Of a stretch of 64,000 nt of DNA, positions 47,031 through 60,115 are shown in pieces. The notes below the pieces were generated by a model. That model did no database searches. It saw only the letters and a list, made by a program, of their open reading frames with translations, and was not told where the DNA came from. The stretch is from Patagioenas fasciata. Its lineage: Eukaryota; Chordata; Aves; Columbiformes; Columbidae. Both the position numbers and the translations under genes were made by a program. The number at the start of each line of letters is the position of its first letter. Within the stretch, counting starts at the first letter, position 1. The stretch covers positions 147,187,104 to 147,251,103 of the forward strand of contig NC_092520.1 in the NCBI RefSeq assembly GCF_037038585.1, written 5' to 3'.

Positions 47031-48212
47031 AGTCACAGTATCACAGTATCATAGTATGTTTGAGATTGGAAGGGACCTCAAAAGATCATCGAGTCCAATC
47101 CCCCTGCTGGAGCAGGAACACCTAGGTGAGGTCGCACAGGAATGTGTCCAGGTGGGCTTTGAATGTCTCCAGGGAAGGAGACTCCACAACCTCCCTGGGT
47201 AGCCTGTTCCAGTGCTCTGTTACCCTCACTGAGAAGTTCTTTCTCAAATTTAAGTGGAACCTCTTGTGTTCCAGCTTGATCCCATTACTCCTTGTCCTAT
47301 CATTGTTTGCCACTGAGAAGAGCCTGGCTCCATCCTCGTGGCACTCACCCTTTATATATTTATAAACATTAATAAGGTCACCCCTCAGTCTCCTCTTCTC
47401 CAAACTAAAGAGCCCCAGCTCCCTCAGCCTTTCTTCATAAGGGAGATGCTCCACTCCCTTAATCATCTTTGTTGCCCTATGCTGGACCCTCTCCAGCAGT
47501 TCCCTCTCCTTCTTGAACTGAGGGGCCCAGAACTGGACACAATATTCCAGATGGGGTCTCACCAGGGCGGAGTAGAGGGGAAGGAGGACCTCTCTCGATC
47601 TACTGACCACCCCCCTTGTAATACACCCAAGGATGCCATTGGCCTTCCTGGCCACAAGGGCACAGTGCTGGCTCATGGTCATCCTGTTGTCCACCAGGAC
47701 CCCCTACACTGCTCTCTAATAGGTCATTCCCCAACCTATACTGGAACTTGGGATTGTTCCTGCCCAGATGCAGGACTCTACACTTCCCTTGTTAAATTCC
47801 ATCAGGTTATCCCCCGCCCAACTCTCCAGCCTGTCCAGGTCCCGCTGGATGGCAGCACAGCCTTCTGGCGTGTCAGCCACTCCTCCCAGCTTAGTGTCAT
47901 CAGCAAACTTGCTGATAGTACACTCAATTCCCTCATCTAAATCGTTAATGAATATATTGAATAATATTGGCCCCAGTACTGACCCCTGAGGCACTCCACT
48001 AGATACTGGCCTCCAACTGGACTCTGCACCATTGACCACCACTCTCTGGCTTCTCTCTTTAAGCCAGTTTGCAACCCACCTCACTACTCTATTGTCTAGA
48101 CCACACCTCCTCAATTTAGCTGTGAGGATGCTGTGAGAGACTGTGTCAAAGGCTTTACTGAAGTCAAGGTAGACCACATCCACCGCTCTGCCATCATTCA
48201 TCCACCTTGTCC
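47031..48212 (-). mobile_element. CR1 LINE, 5'-truncated, relatively well-preserved ORF2
   Basis: This is the longest and least decayed CR1 copy (about 1.18 kb, minus strand). The frame ending at 47716 reads [40 protein letters not shown] and [11 protein letters not shown] with the catalytic FADD box intact. A one-base frameshift near 47785 follows NLMEFNKG, and a second near 47700 restores the frame for 47694-47122 ([49 protein letters not shown]-like sequence near the end). The 3' tail includes the reverse of GGACTCGATGATC and ends in a CACAGTAT microsatellite at 47034-47056. It was truncated on insertion, so ORF1, the endonuclease and the N-terminal RT are missing; no active protein. Confidence 0.97.
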
Positions 48213-51200
48213 TGATGGTATTTATCTTAAAGAATAGATATATACCAATTCCTCATCAGCAATACGACTCACGGGGTAGATTTTTAAAGGTATTCCAGTT
48301 ATGTACATGTACGTAAATGTCTTCAAAATCCTTTGTTTTTCTTATGTGGCCCAAGTTCCCTGAAGTCTTAAATGTTCAAGTTCATGACATACTTGAGTGG
48401 CTGCCCACAAGCCCTACTACAATGCAGTAGTCAGGTACCTTTCACAGATCTGCCTATCTCTTCCTCCTCACCTCCTTGTTTGCCTCTTTATGTAAAGCCC
48501 TGCACTGCATTTATTTCTTTCCACCATATCACAGTGGAAGCCCATGTCTATGTTGCCCTTATCACCCTGGAGACCCTCAGGCCTGATTGCTTTCCAAATT
48601 CCACGCTCCTGCTCTGTAATTAGATTTCTGAATATTTTCTCCCAGATGAGTGAGAAGCTTCTTTTCAACTAACCATACTTCCAGGTCCTGATGTACTGTC
48701 TGTCCATCCCCACCACTGTGCAGTTGTATAATCTGCCAAAATTTTGATCTTCTTACTCAGCAATTAATTGCAGAAGTTTCAATAGCTCGAGCTGTACTTG
48801 CATATCTATTCTGCACTGAAGAGGCATCAGCATAGCCTTTTAGTACTGCTTATCCCTACATACACCTCTTTATAGCTACAGATACAACCAATTTTAACAG
48901 CGGTCCATCTCTGACCCCTTTCAGACTCCAGTGTTCTCTAAGTACTACCCCTCGCACAACAATTTTCAGTTCTGTGTGTGCATATGACTACCCACCTAGG
49001 CTGAATTCAGTTTTCTTGTTGTTTACGATGCAAACTTGGTTTCAAGGCTCTGCCTCTCCTGCAACTTTGTTTGTTAATTAGGTGGATGGTCTTGGGTGGG
49101 TTTATCTAAAAGTCTGAGAATTTTAAAATTATGCTTTGATTATGAGAGCTTAGTATGCTTTTAAAGCTCTCAGTTGGTTGAGATTTTCTTTGGGATTTGT
49201 CAAAGGCAAAATAAACCCATATACGTTTTTCTATAGCCAGGCAAAATGCACAGGGTCTGTTTTTATGGGTAGATGTTCTCACTGGAAGAGGCAGCAAGAC
49301 AGAGAGAGTGTGCTAGAGCTAGAGCTCTACAGCATCCTGGCCTTTTTACAATGGAAGGTCAAAACTCAAGGGGTCTTCAAAGAAGAGCAGCCTGTATCAT
49401 TTCCTTCAGGCAACACTGAGTTCTCCCTTTCCATATGCAAACACATGTCAGGCACCCTGGCTTGTTTTATGACCTGCAGAGGGATTGCATGTCTGAATAT
49501 TAGAGGGCAGGGGGTCAAGCCCTCAGTCCAGTGCTGGCCAGCTGGCAGCTCTTGTGCTTCAGGTAGTCTGTGGGAAAGTTTGTACATCCCATGGGGACCA
49601 GGTCTCACCCCTTTTCCTTTCCCTGCTTTTCTAGGAGCAGAGTGTTTCCCATCTCCCGACAGGTCTCAGGCATGTCTTGACTGGGTCCCTGTACCATTTG
49701 CATGCTCCAATCCCAACATGGTGAGTGACTGACACAGAGCATCTTCCACTTGACTGTAGAAGGTGGCCAGCAGTGATTTGCACAGAAGTTGTGACCTGGC
49801 CACAGGAGACTGTGTGAGTCTGCTCACTGAGAGCAGGACCATCACAAGTGAACATCTGCATGCCAAGCACTCTTGACAGCTGTACTTGTCCCCTCCACTG
49901 TCACAGTCACTCTACAGGCACAAGGCAAAACTGCTTGCAATCATGTCTTTAAAAAGAGCATCCCATGATCAGCTTACCCTTAACAGGATCTTCATCGGCT
50001 TCCCAAATGTAGCTGCTGGCCCTTGGTCTCTCTCTACCTAAAGGTCTGGTGATTTCATATGAGCGTCTAAAGGGGTCTTCTTATTAACCTACCTGAAACT
50101 GAAGTTAGAGCCTTGGGCTGTGACAAAGCCAAATGGGTTACTGGTATCCTGCCGTTTATATGACATCTGCTCCTTTCCTCATCAGACTACTCTATACCTC
50201 TCTGTTTACAGGTACAATAAACTTACTTTTTAAAAAGACATCCTGTCTGCACTGCTATCAAGCCTGGTTGAATGTCTGTGAAGATGCCTAATGTCTCAAT
50301 AGATGCCCTTCTCCACAGGGAGGTTTCTACCATAAATACAAAGAGCTTTTACCCTAACATTACTGTCCTTGTCCAGAGTAAAGAGGATTACCTTCACCCT
50401 CCCTCTGCAGTTCCTAACTAAAGCATTTTTCTTGTGCAGGCAACATCCTGGTGATACAGGTATGTACATACATTTTCTGCTTTGAAATTAAACAAAACAT
50501 GGTTGTATGGAAACTTGTCTTCAGATCTCTCGCAAGGTGTTTGCCACATCATTTACTTTCTCTTCTTTGCTCACTATGCCCTCTGTGTGATTAGTCCTGT
50601 CAGATGAGATGTTGTAGGATGTGGTTCCAGCCTGCATGTCTCCCAAATGCAGGATGCATCAGCTCTTATCAAGCACATGTTCTAACTTCTGCAGAGCATC
50701 AGTAGGAATGTTGGCTTAAGGTGTTTATCACAAACAAAAGTGTTCAGAGTTCATCTGAAACAGACTTCTAAGGTACTAATACAGGAACAAGTTACCATAG
50801 GATGGATAAATTTGGAGTGCAGCTGTTCCTCCACAGCAAATACACACGTGCACACGTTTTTTACTCAATGAGGAAGAAGCAAAGCTATGTTGATACCCTA
50901 GAGGGTACACTGGGGTAACAGCCAGGACTCCGGTGGTCACACCTGGTGCTGTGAAAGCTCGCACTTGACCCTCTTGGTAAGTGCTTCTATCCCCAGAGAA
51001 GCCATGCCTCCCCTGCTCTTCCCCTGGCACATGAAGACTTGCAGAGAGCCTCGCAGAGCTCAACAAGAAGCAAAGGTGCTGGTTGGAAACCCACCGGTAG
51101 GCAGTGGCACCCAGCAGAGGGCAGCGGTGCCTGCGCCAATGTCTCCCCCTCCAGTCCCTGCCGTCCTGCATCGCCTCTCAGCTAGACATATAAGCCTGCT

Positions 51201-53577
51201 CTCCTTCCCTTTGCAACTGTAAGGGCAGCAGATGACCGCTCAAGCATCTACGTCTGCAGGTGCTTGCCAACCGCTAACTGGTGTCACGGCCTCATGGTTC
51301 TCCTGCCACTTGGACAGCCATGAGTAAGAAAGGGTTGGGATGGAGAAAAACATGGTGGGAGTACATCTAAATGCCATTACTATTCTGGGGAGATTGGTTT
51401 TCTCAGGGAAAAAAACAAAACTGTGACCTGGTGGTTAATGTACACGCAGAGGAGTCAGAAGTCAATTTTTATGTGGTTTGAACTGGTTCATTCATATCTA
51501 ATTAAAATAGAAAGGAGGGAGGTGGCTCATTTTATGCTCAGTTAATCAAGAGACTGCAGAAGCTACTTCTTTTCCTCTAGGGATATTGATAACTGCTGGA
51601 TTCAACCCTATTGAAATAGATTGGTTAAACTGCTCTTTTCCATTTAAAGTAATTTCAGGAAACCCTTGAAGACAAAGGCAAAGCCCACAGTACAAAATCG
51701 CTGAAGTCTATTTGAAATCTCATTCCAGCCCTGAACTACATCTGATTCTAGCCCTCAAGCTCATCACTATTTTGTTCCATTGTAGAAAATGGGTCCTGCA
51801 CCCACTGGTATGTCATATATGAAAGTTGGGATATTCAGAACTTGGCTAGAGAAGACCCTGAAAAAACTTTTTTAGAGCTGAAATTAGCTCTATTCTAAGT
51901 GGGGCATTGGATTTGAGAGATGCCTGTTGACCTAAATTATTCTGTGACTTTCTGACTGTATGGCCCACATCCTGCCGTTCATATATATGCAAGCTGTATC
52001 ATGCAGGAAGAAGCTAGTGAGAAGGAACTTCAGCCCTTTCAACCCCTTCTACTCACAGTGCAACCAAAAAAACATTGGAGACCACTTCTGTGTCTAGCAA
52101 TTCTGCTAATGAAACATTTGAGAACTTCCTTATGTGATAAGGTTGAAGTAAAAGAGCTGGGCAGTGGATCCTTTTGACAGTTTCAGGGGATCTGCAATAG
52201 AAGAAGAGGTTGCACAATCAAACCACAGTGCCTCAGAGCATGCAAGCACACTCATTGCCTTGCTGATACTATTAGTGATGCTTAAAGCTAAGCCCAGGCT
52301 TATGTATTTAGTCAGGTGAGAACCATATGTCATATCGGAAGTGAGGACCTTAGGGTGTTTCTACAAACCTTCAAGGAGGAATTGTCATGCCAGCCATGTA
52401 AGCACTGGCTTGCTATGGACAGAAGCAGAAATAATCAAGATCTGGCTTAGGGTCTTGTAACTACAACCCATTTTTTTTTAGAAACTATAACTAGAACAAT
52501 ACATGCTTAATTACAGGTAAAACTTTGTCTTTAAAAATATTTTTTAAAATAAACTTTCTAAGTGCCCAACTAGCCTGTTTTCTTCCCATGATACCAGCTG
52601 AATTAATAAAGGATATTTTCTTTCCTTATAAAGCTGACCTCACTCATAAGGACAATCACATGCAAAGCAGCAGAAGTGATCAGTAGACCAGAGTAAACTG
52701 ATTAACTGAACTGATGAAAAATGGGATCTAAATTCCACTATATTTTCTTAAAAGCTGCTCCTCTCGGAGGCATATGTGAACAGCTTAGTTTAGTTATAGA
52801 ATCACAGGACCTCATTCTGCTTTAACATCAGAGTAATTCTGAAGTAATTCCATTAAAGAGAGCAGAGTTGCAGTGATGTGAGATCACCATCAGCTAGAAA
52901 TGGAAAATTCCTAATAGCTTATCCAGTTCATAAGCCTAGGGCTAGCATGCAGTTATTCATTGCACTAAAACCGCACTTAATTCTTTAAAATATGAATAGT
53001 GGGAAATGGTGCTTGGGAAGTGTTTTGGTCATTTTGCGAGGTTTCTTTAATTCCCCATCCTGTTTCTCCTCTTGGGAAAATCCTTATTTTTGACTGAAAA
53101 CCAAAAGCTCAGCTACATTGCCCAATAAATGGAATACGGAATGAGGTAGACACACCACATTATGACAGTGTAATTCTGGGTGCCTCATGTGCCCATTCTC
53201 CCCTCCTGGTTGTGGATCACCATTGGACTAGTGAGACATAGAGGTTTTAGAGAAGTTATTGTAGAGACAAAGCAACATGGCAATGCTGGACAGCTTGGGG
53301 TATCATCTCTAGGGCCCTATGGCAGAAATTCTTGCATGTTGTGTTAGAATAACACACTGTACAGCATGTATCCTTTTGTCAAAGAGATTTCTGTTTTCCA
53401 ACAAAAGGTCTATGCTGTAGCATGAAAACATTTCTCACTGAACCCACTCTTCTCTTAGATCCACTCTGTCTGAAATGCTTCTTCCTGCTGGAGAATAATT
53501 TCAAAACAAACATTTTAACCAGACCTCATAGTAAAGAGATTTCAAACAGAAGAGAAACTCTCTTTTTTCGGAAAGGG
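48213..53577. other. Intergenic stretch, no gene seen
   Basis: The 184-codon frame at 49178-49732 (+) and the 131-codon frame at 50776-51171 (minus) are the longest; neither has a recognisable domain, and both are overlapped by frames on the other strand. 52807-52900 carries an amniote repeat fragment. AT-rich sequence prevails from 51400 to 53560. Confidence 0.45.
52807..52900. repeat. Fragment of a palindromic amniote repeat
   Basis: It reads GACCTCATTCTGCTTTAACA, TCTGAAGTAATTCCATTAAA, then GAGTTGCAGTGATGTGAGAT and CACCATCAG. The order matches the amniote element containing AAGTAACTCCATTGAAGTCA...GGAGTTACACTGATGTGAGATCAG, with a small deletion at the centre. Confidence 0.55.
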
Positions 53578-54030
53578 CTCAGAGAAGCTCCAGCAAGATG
53601 ATCAGAGGGCTGGAACACCTCTCCTGTGTGGACAGGCCGAGAGAATTGGGGTTGTTCAGCCTGGAGAAGGGGGGGGCTCTGGGGGGACCTTACTGTGGCC
53701 TTTCAATACTTAAAAGGTGCCTATAAGAAGGATGGGGAGAGATTTTTTAGCAGGGCTTGTTATGATAGGACAAGTGGTATCATTTTAAAGTAAAGGAAGG
53801 GAGATTCAGGCTAGACATGAGGAAGAGATTTTTTACAATGAGAGTGGTGAAATACTGGCCCAGGTTGCCCAGAGAGGTGGTAGATGCCCCATCCCTGGAA
53901 ACATTCAAGGCCAAGCTGGATGGGGCTTTGAGCAACCTGATCTAATTGAAGATGTCCCTGCTCATGGCAGGGGATTGGACTAGATGACCTTGGAAGGTCC
54001 CTTCCAACACAAACTGTTCTATGATTCTAC
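53578..54030 (+). mobile_element. CR1 LINE 3' fragment
   Basis: It starts near AGAAGCTCCAGCAAGATGAT in the end of ORF2, continues with TTGTTCAGCCTGGAGAAGGG, GGCTAGACATGAGGAAGAGA and CATCCCTGGAAACATTCAAG, and ends GGACTAGATGACCTTGGAAG...ATGATTCTAC. A G9-type run at about 53669-53677 is a likely indel hot spot. Same subfamily as 20097. Confidence 0.95.
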
Positions 54031-56588
54031 GCTTCTTTTTTATCTTAGGAATATATAAATATAGCTATTTGAGTCTTTTCACATACAAGGATTTTGCTGA
54101 TGACCTGAGAACATTGCAGGAGGGGAACACTGCTTTACCCTCTCCCTGTGTACTTAGCACCAGAGACGTTTGCTAAAAGCCATTCCTGTAGAGCGACCTG
54201 GGGCATCGCATGGTTGGTGTGCACTGATTCCTGCATCTGAAGGTGTCCGTACCAGCTGCTGCAGAAGAAGTTCTGGATCCCAGGCCTGACAATGGCACTC
54301 CAATTGCAGAAATTACTTGCTGACTGCTCAGGGCTAATAGACATAGAAGTACTGAGTTGCTGGCTTTAACTTCCAAAACTGCTGGTCAACTCTGGTTCTA
54401 GTCTTGCTGTTTCCTAGCATTTTGTTCCAAGTCTTACGGTGCTTGTGGTTCAGGTGAAGGAACTGGAGTAAAGAAGAAAGGCTGTCTCTGGCCAATGCAG
54501 GGAGCTACAGGTACTCTTGGAATATATACACATTGATTCAGAGAAAGGTCTCCAGGCAGTTGGGGCTTCTGTACATCACTAGGCTGTACATACGTTCACG
54601 ATAGCAAGCATTTCTTGATGCTGTTGGAAAAATACCTGAACATCTGATCCCTCCTGTTACAGTAGCAGGCTTGTAGCCCTTTGGTGCATGGAGAACCCAC
54701 TCTCAAACACCCATTAAAGCATATTAGAAGAAATGCACTATAATCAAACCTATGAGGTTCTGGCAGGGACTTCTGAAGAGAGTCACAACAAGAAAAACTC
54801 TATCTGTAAGATGAACCTGATGTTGTAATAAAGTTATATTGTTATATAGAGCTTGTTGTTGTTATAAATGATGCAGTTGCCTGCTACACATGGGGAAATA
54901 ATTTAACCATTCATCTCTTATACTGTATGTCATTATAAAGTCATGTGATTTCTAAGCAAAAATCTCATAATCAGGGAGACCAACCTGGACTGAACAATAA
55001 AAATGTTCCCACAGAGCAAACTGCTTAGTAGTTTTTATAAATGAGGGCACCTGCTTAGATGCTAAATAGGGTTTCACAAATACGTTTTTTTATTAATGAT
55101 TCATTTGCCTTACACCTTTAAAAGCTGAGGTCTAAAATCAATCTGCTTGTGAAAGTCCTCGCTAAAGCGTGTGAGGCAAATGTGACCGTAAATCACACAA
55201 GATACTAAGCAGAGTCCAATACCATTTCCCTGTGAACAAAAAGCAGTAAGAAATCTCACAGCTGCTGTTCCTGCCCTTCAGCAACATTTAATTTTTACTG
55301 ATTGACACAACACCTACGCACCACAACATCCACAAGAGGCATCAGGTCTGTTTCAGGAAAAGCAAATTATTCCTTATTGTCAACAGCTGGCAGAGGCCAC
55401 CAGGAACTGCTTCTTCATTCATTTTTCTCAGACGCCCATGAAGAACTGTCATCACATATCAAACAAAGCAAGTATCAGGCAGCATGTGTGCTTCGATGCT
55501 GGCATACAAGGCCTATTCCCCTGTTACTGGAAGGCATGTAGTGACGCATGTCAGTCATGACAAGTGAGCAAAGCAGGTACAAAGTGGGCCCAAACTTTCC
55601 AGAGGTGATCACCTTTGAAGATCACTTTTGCTGTAGGTGGTAATGGCAAAAGAACAAAGAAAATAATCTGGACCTATTCAGACCAGGTACGCTGCCTCAT
55701 GAGATGAAGGCTGCTGCCTCCATGGCATTAATATTTACCCTTCACTGTGGACTGATGGGGGCAAAAGGACTTTGCATTATGAAGTCAAGAGCTATCCCCG
55801 GCATTATTTGAACTGAGATAAACAGGGTTTTGAGGACTGTGATGTTGTTTTTATCTATGCAGATTTATGATTAACATTTGTGGGAGTACTGTATATGTAT
55901 GGGTAGGATGTACAGGATATCCCTCGATATGTACAAAACATGGTATATGAAAAAAGTTTTGTCATTTGTGTGCAAGCCATTTTGGCCAGTATTAAAGTCA
56001 AAAGGCAGCATGAAATACTACACGTGCTTGTGATGCAGTAGTGAAGAATAAAGTGTTTCACTGAAGTAACAGAGGGAGCTGGAGGTGTGTGAAATACATT
56101 TTCCACACTGTATTGTGATCAAGATACTGGGTAAATGCCACTGCTGCTGAGAAAGGACCACAGATATCTCCAAAGCCCTAAGTGGTCAGGAACTTGGTTT
56201 CTCAGTCATGTCCAAAACTCAGCAGATTTAGTAGAACAGCCACCCCTTAGTATGCTTAGGTGCTTGGTTCAATACTGAGTCAGAGAGAATAACATTACCC
56301 ACTGAGTCACCAGCTCTGCTTCCTCCAGTGCTGCCTCCTCTCTGCTGGTTATCCACTCAAGCCCAAACATGCTTAGCATACACGATCTAACAGGACTGCA
56401 CCCCTGAAAAGGATGGCTGGCACAGAATGAAAGCCTTGTGAGTGCCAGTGTGTCACAGTAATCCACACAAGAGTCGCTGTTTATGAGGTCTGATGGGTGA
56501 TTTTTGGCATTAATACCATGCTTACCTCTCAAGGAGACAGTGCACTGTAGATGTTCAACCCCACTCTCCATCACCTCCACAAATATGT
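54031..56588. other. Intergenic stretch, no gene seen
   Basis: No gene recognised; frames of up to 83 codons have no domain. Confidence 0.45.
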
Positions 56589-56707
56589 CCTGCCTGGATG
56601 TCTTCCTGTGTAACCTCATCTAGGTGTTCCTGCTCCGGTAGGGGCATTGGACTAGATGATCTTTTGAGGTCCCTTCCAATCCCTAACATTCTGTGATTCT
56701 GTGTGTG
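56589..56707 (+). mobile_element. CR1 LINE 3' tail
   Basis: It reads CCTGGATGTCTTCCTGTGTA, AGGTGTTCCTGCTCCGGTAG, GGACTAGATGATCTTTTGAG and ends ACATTCTGTGATTCTGTGTG. Very close to the tail at 200-297, including the terminal GTGTGTG, so the two belong to one young subfamily. Confidence 0.93.
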
Positions 56708-57426
56708 GGTTGCACTGAACAGATTGCTGAGCCCAAGCTCATGCCATGCAAGGGAAAGCTTCAATTGCCTGAGGAATGCAGCTGTCTTGCACCCCTCTCC
56801 TCTGGAGATGTCTGAGCCCCCCAGAAAGGATGTGGAAAAGCCCGAAATCCATGCTGTGTTTGATCTGAACTGTGCTTAGCCTATCTCTTTTCTTTGAAAA
56901 TATACTGAACTCATTTGGGGTGGCAAGAAGAGAGCTTGTGCTAGAAATAGAAGATCTATATTTAACACATGGTCTTAACACAAAATAGAATCACTGTGGC
57001 CCCTCAAAGTTAGGAAGTTTTGCTTGGAAATGCATTCCAGGGTTTATCAGATTTCTCTCATCTGCAGCATCCAAGAGAAAAAACTTCCTAGATATGATGT
57101 AATTGCATGCCCAACAGACTGGACCCAGATACATACTTTGTTTTTAAGATTAAAAAAATCTTCTGGTCACACATATCATGCACATGTAAGTAATTTATAG
57201 TCTTCAAGTACTAACCCTTCACAGCCTGAGGCCGAGCCAAGTTCCTTCTCTATTCTCACAGGCCTGTTATCGTTATGCAAGCTTTCATTCTGAAACTCAA
57301 ACTCAGATGAAAAATACCCAGGTTAGTGAATCCGAAACTCAGTCTAAGCAACCCAAATGAAAATGCTGTGTGTCTGTTAACCCAATCTTGTTTCTCCTCT
57401 TAGGGGTAGGCTGCTTATTCTCCCAG

Positions 57427-57478
57427 CAGCCCAGCTCATCCTGCCATATATGCAGCCCAGCTCATCCTGCCATATATG
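57427..57478 (+). repeat. Two perfect tandem copies of a 26-bp unit
   Basis: The unit begins CAGCCCAGCTCATCC and ends CATATATG (57427-57452 and 57453-57478). The copies are identical, so the duplication is recent. Confidence 0.97.
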
Positions 57479-57924
57479 CAGGTATGATGGTTTGGCTTCA
57501 GCTCCTCAGACTCACTTCACATATCCCTGCCCCGCACACTCAAACCTGTATTCTTTCATGTCTCCAAGGAGAGATGGTGGAAATAAGATTCCTGGATCTT
57601 CACAACTGTTTTTTTTTTTCTGTACTACTCATTGTATGGCCACAAGTAGTGACCTCAGAAGCTGAAGACTGTGCATTCTTACCCATCAGTCCTCAAGCAA
57701 GCTGCTTCTGCTACTGCCTGATGATCCAGAAGTGAGGAAGAGTTTCTGGGGCAAGTTCCAAGCAATGGAGGACGAAGAGTAAAGTAGGGTTGGAGCCTGG
57801 AGAGGTCCAGTGCTCAAGTGCTTCCAAGAAGGTTTAAAATAGAATATCACACCAGTAGAAGGAACAAAAGACTCTAACAGACTGACCACCATATGGGTGG
57901 AAGGAGATATCAGATCTAACAATT

Positions 57925-58040
57925 AATTGCTTCATGGCTTTGGTCAAACTAGTCAGTATTTCTTCCTGTATTTTTTCCACACATAAAATGGATATAATAA
58001 TATTTACTTTTTCAGCTATTGTAGCATTTTGATTAAAAAT
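57925..58040 (+). repeat. MIR-like SINE remnant
   Basis: It reads GGCTTTGGTCAAACTAGTCA, then CACACATAAAATGGATATAA, then TAATATTTACTTTTTCAGC. This follows the MIR order: TTGGGCAAGTCACTT, then CATCTGTAAAATGGG, then AATAATACCTACCT. Confidence 0.62.
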
Positions 58041-60034
58041 TGCCTTTTTTAAAGCCCTATGGAATATCTGCTATTCAGAGACACAGATGGGAAAGATTGC
58101 CAACAGACGTTAATATCTAGGGAGAAGACAAGGAAATGAAAGCACAGGTATTAAAGGTGCCAGAAAGAATAAAGATGGAACCAGGAAAGAAAAAATATTA
58201 TTAGAGCCATCTAAGGACTGGACAAAAAGGGGAGGGGAGGAATATAATACGGAAAAGATAAAGGAAAGGTAATTTTTCACAAAGAGAAATGAAAAGAAAA
58301 CAAGCAGTAACAAATACGAACAAAGAGAAAAAGCAGTGAGTTAAGAAGGAAGATGGAAGTGTTAGTTTCTTTTAGTAGGACTTGTTACCACGTAAGTACC
58401 AGCAAATGGATTGCATAGGAGAAGGAAAAGACAGAAAATAGAAAAAAAAAAAAAAAAGAAAGCAGTAGAAAAGTAGATAATCATGGAAAAGTGTAAGTCA
58501 AACCTATTTCAATGATTTTTTAAAAATATTTTTTCAGTAACTGTGTTTTTTCTTTGGGAAACCAATATTTTTTTATTAAAAATAGTTTTCACCAAGGATC
58601 TTCAATGTTGGTCAGAAAGAAGAACAGAAAACCTAGGCTTAGTAACCCAAAACCTTTCTGCGTTATACTTAAAACTTCAGTGTTTTTGGGGTATTTTTAC
58701 AAAAAAAAACAACGTTTTTGCAGGAAAATCATCACTTCCCAAACACCTCTATTTTTAGGCCTCTGTTCTCAATTAACCTGGTACTCATTTGCAGTAGGGC
58801 TCTTTGCAGCACCGCAGCAATATGGTATACCAAAGGGTTACAAAGGAGCCTGCCTGGTATCAAAAATCCACACTGGTGGTTTATGGCAGCTACCAGCCAG
58901 CCTTTCTTTTTCTCACTGGGAAGAGAAGCATGGGATGTCAAATCTTCCTGTGAGAACTTCTCACAGCAGAAAATCATGATGGGAAAGAAAGTGAGTGAAA
59001 AAAACACAATGTACAAGAATAACCTTAGCAAGGATGAATCCTGATTTGCACCTTGGATGTGTGATTGAACCCCAGATCATTCACAAGTAATCCTTTTGCT
59101 TTTGTTGGTACATGTCTGAAACACCAGCTAAACTAAATGCGCTCTGGGACAGATTCTGTAACAACTCTGTCAGAACAGACAATCGCAGTGGTAAATGTGA
59201 ATAAGTCACCAGAGCATATCTGTTGCTTTCTGCCCACAGAAATTTGTCTTAGTGGCACTGTTCCCATTTACAAGCTTTGTGCTTGAGGGGATGAGAAAAG
59301 CTGCCCAGATGATCATGGGAAAGTTTATATATACAACCACTCAGCCAACAAAGCTCTTGGTGAAACACGCTGCGAGGCTGGTGCTTGCCCGTGGATGTGC
59401 CTCTGAGGGCATTCAGCCTCCAAGCAGGTTGGCTTTGCTGAGGCCATGGATCTGCTCCAGCATCTGCTGACTGGAGCAAAGCAGATGTCCGAGGGGCAGG
59501 AGGGCACCGTGAAATAAGTCATTTGCCAGCGCACTGGTAAAAGTTTCGGTGGACAGAGCCATGCAAGAAGTTAGTTGCCAAAGGACTCTTAACATTTTGG
59601 TGGACAGAGGTAACTCCTTCTGCTGTGCAGTTGCACATCAAGAGTCCCAGTGGGTCTAGCATCATCCTTACCTCACTGACTGCACAGACCCCTCATCACT
59701 GGGCAGCCCCCAGGCTGAACCTGACTGGCACTGCTAGAAAGATCAAAACCCGGTATCAGCAGTTTCTCACTGTGATGGAAACCTAGAGACCTGCTCCTCC
59801 CGGCTTCACCTACCTGGCACAAGTGAACTCTTGTATTTGTCATCGTTGGTGTTGCTATGGCCACTGCATGCAGGTATAAACCTTGCCCAGGGGACATTGT
59901 TGCAAGAGAATAGGGTGCAGCTCGGGAAAGGGTACTGCTCTATTGACATTATTTGTTTTCGTGACCCATCCCAGTCTCTGGAGTTTATCCATTCAGTTGC
60001 TTTTGCAGGAAATCTCCTCATGACAGAGCACTAG

Positions 60035-60115
60035 TGTATTTAGTAATAATATTTTACATCTATGTTGGGCTCTGTGCATTCCAAGTGCTATACAAACACA
60101 AACTCATTCATCTTA
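60035..60115 (-). repeat. MIR/L2-type SINE tail remnant
   Basis: The + strand reads TTAGTAATAATATTTTACAT, then CTCTGTGCATTCCAAGTGCT and ATACAAACACAAACTCATT. This resembles the reversed 3' tail ending AGCGCTTTACAAA with an AATAATAAT start. Confidence 0.5.

Noticed and set aside
47338-47940. 200-codon plus-strand open frame, the longest in the window
   Set aside because: It is the antisense of the CR1 ORF2 copy at 47031-48212.
49178-49732. 184-codon plus-strand open frame
   Set aside because: No domain or family recognised, and competing frames lie opposite it (49366-49608). No codon pattern suggests constraint.
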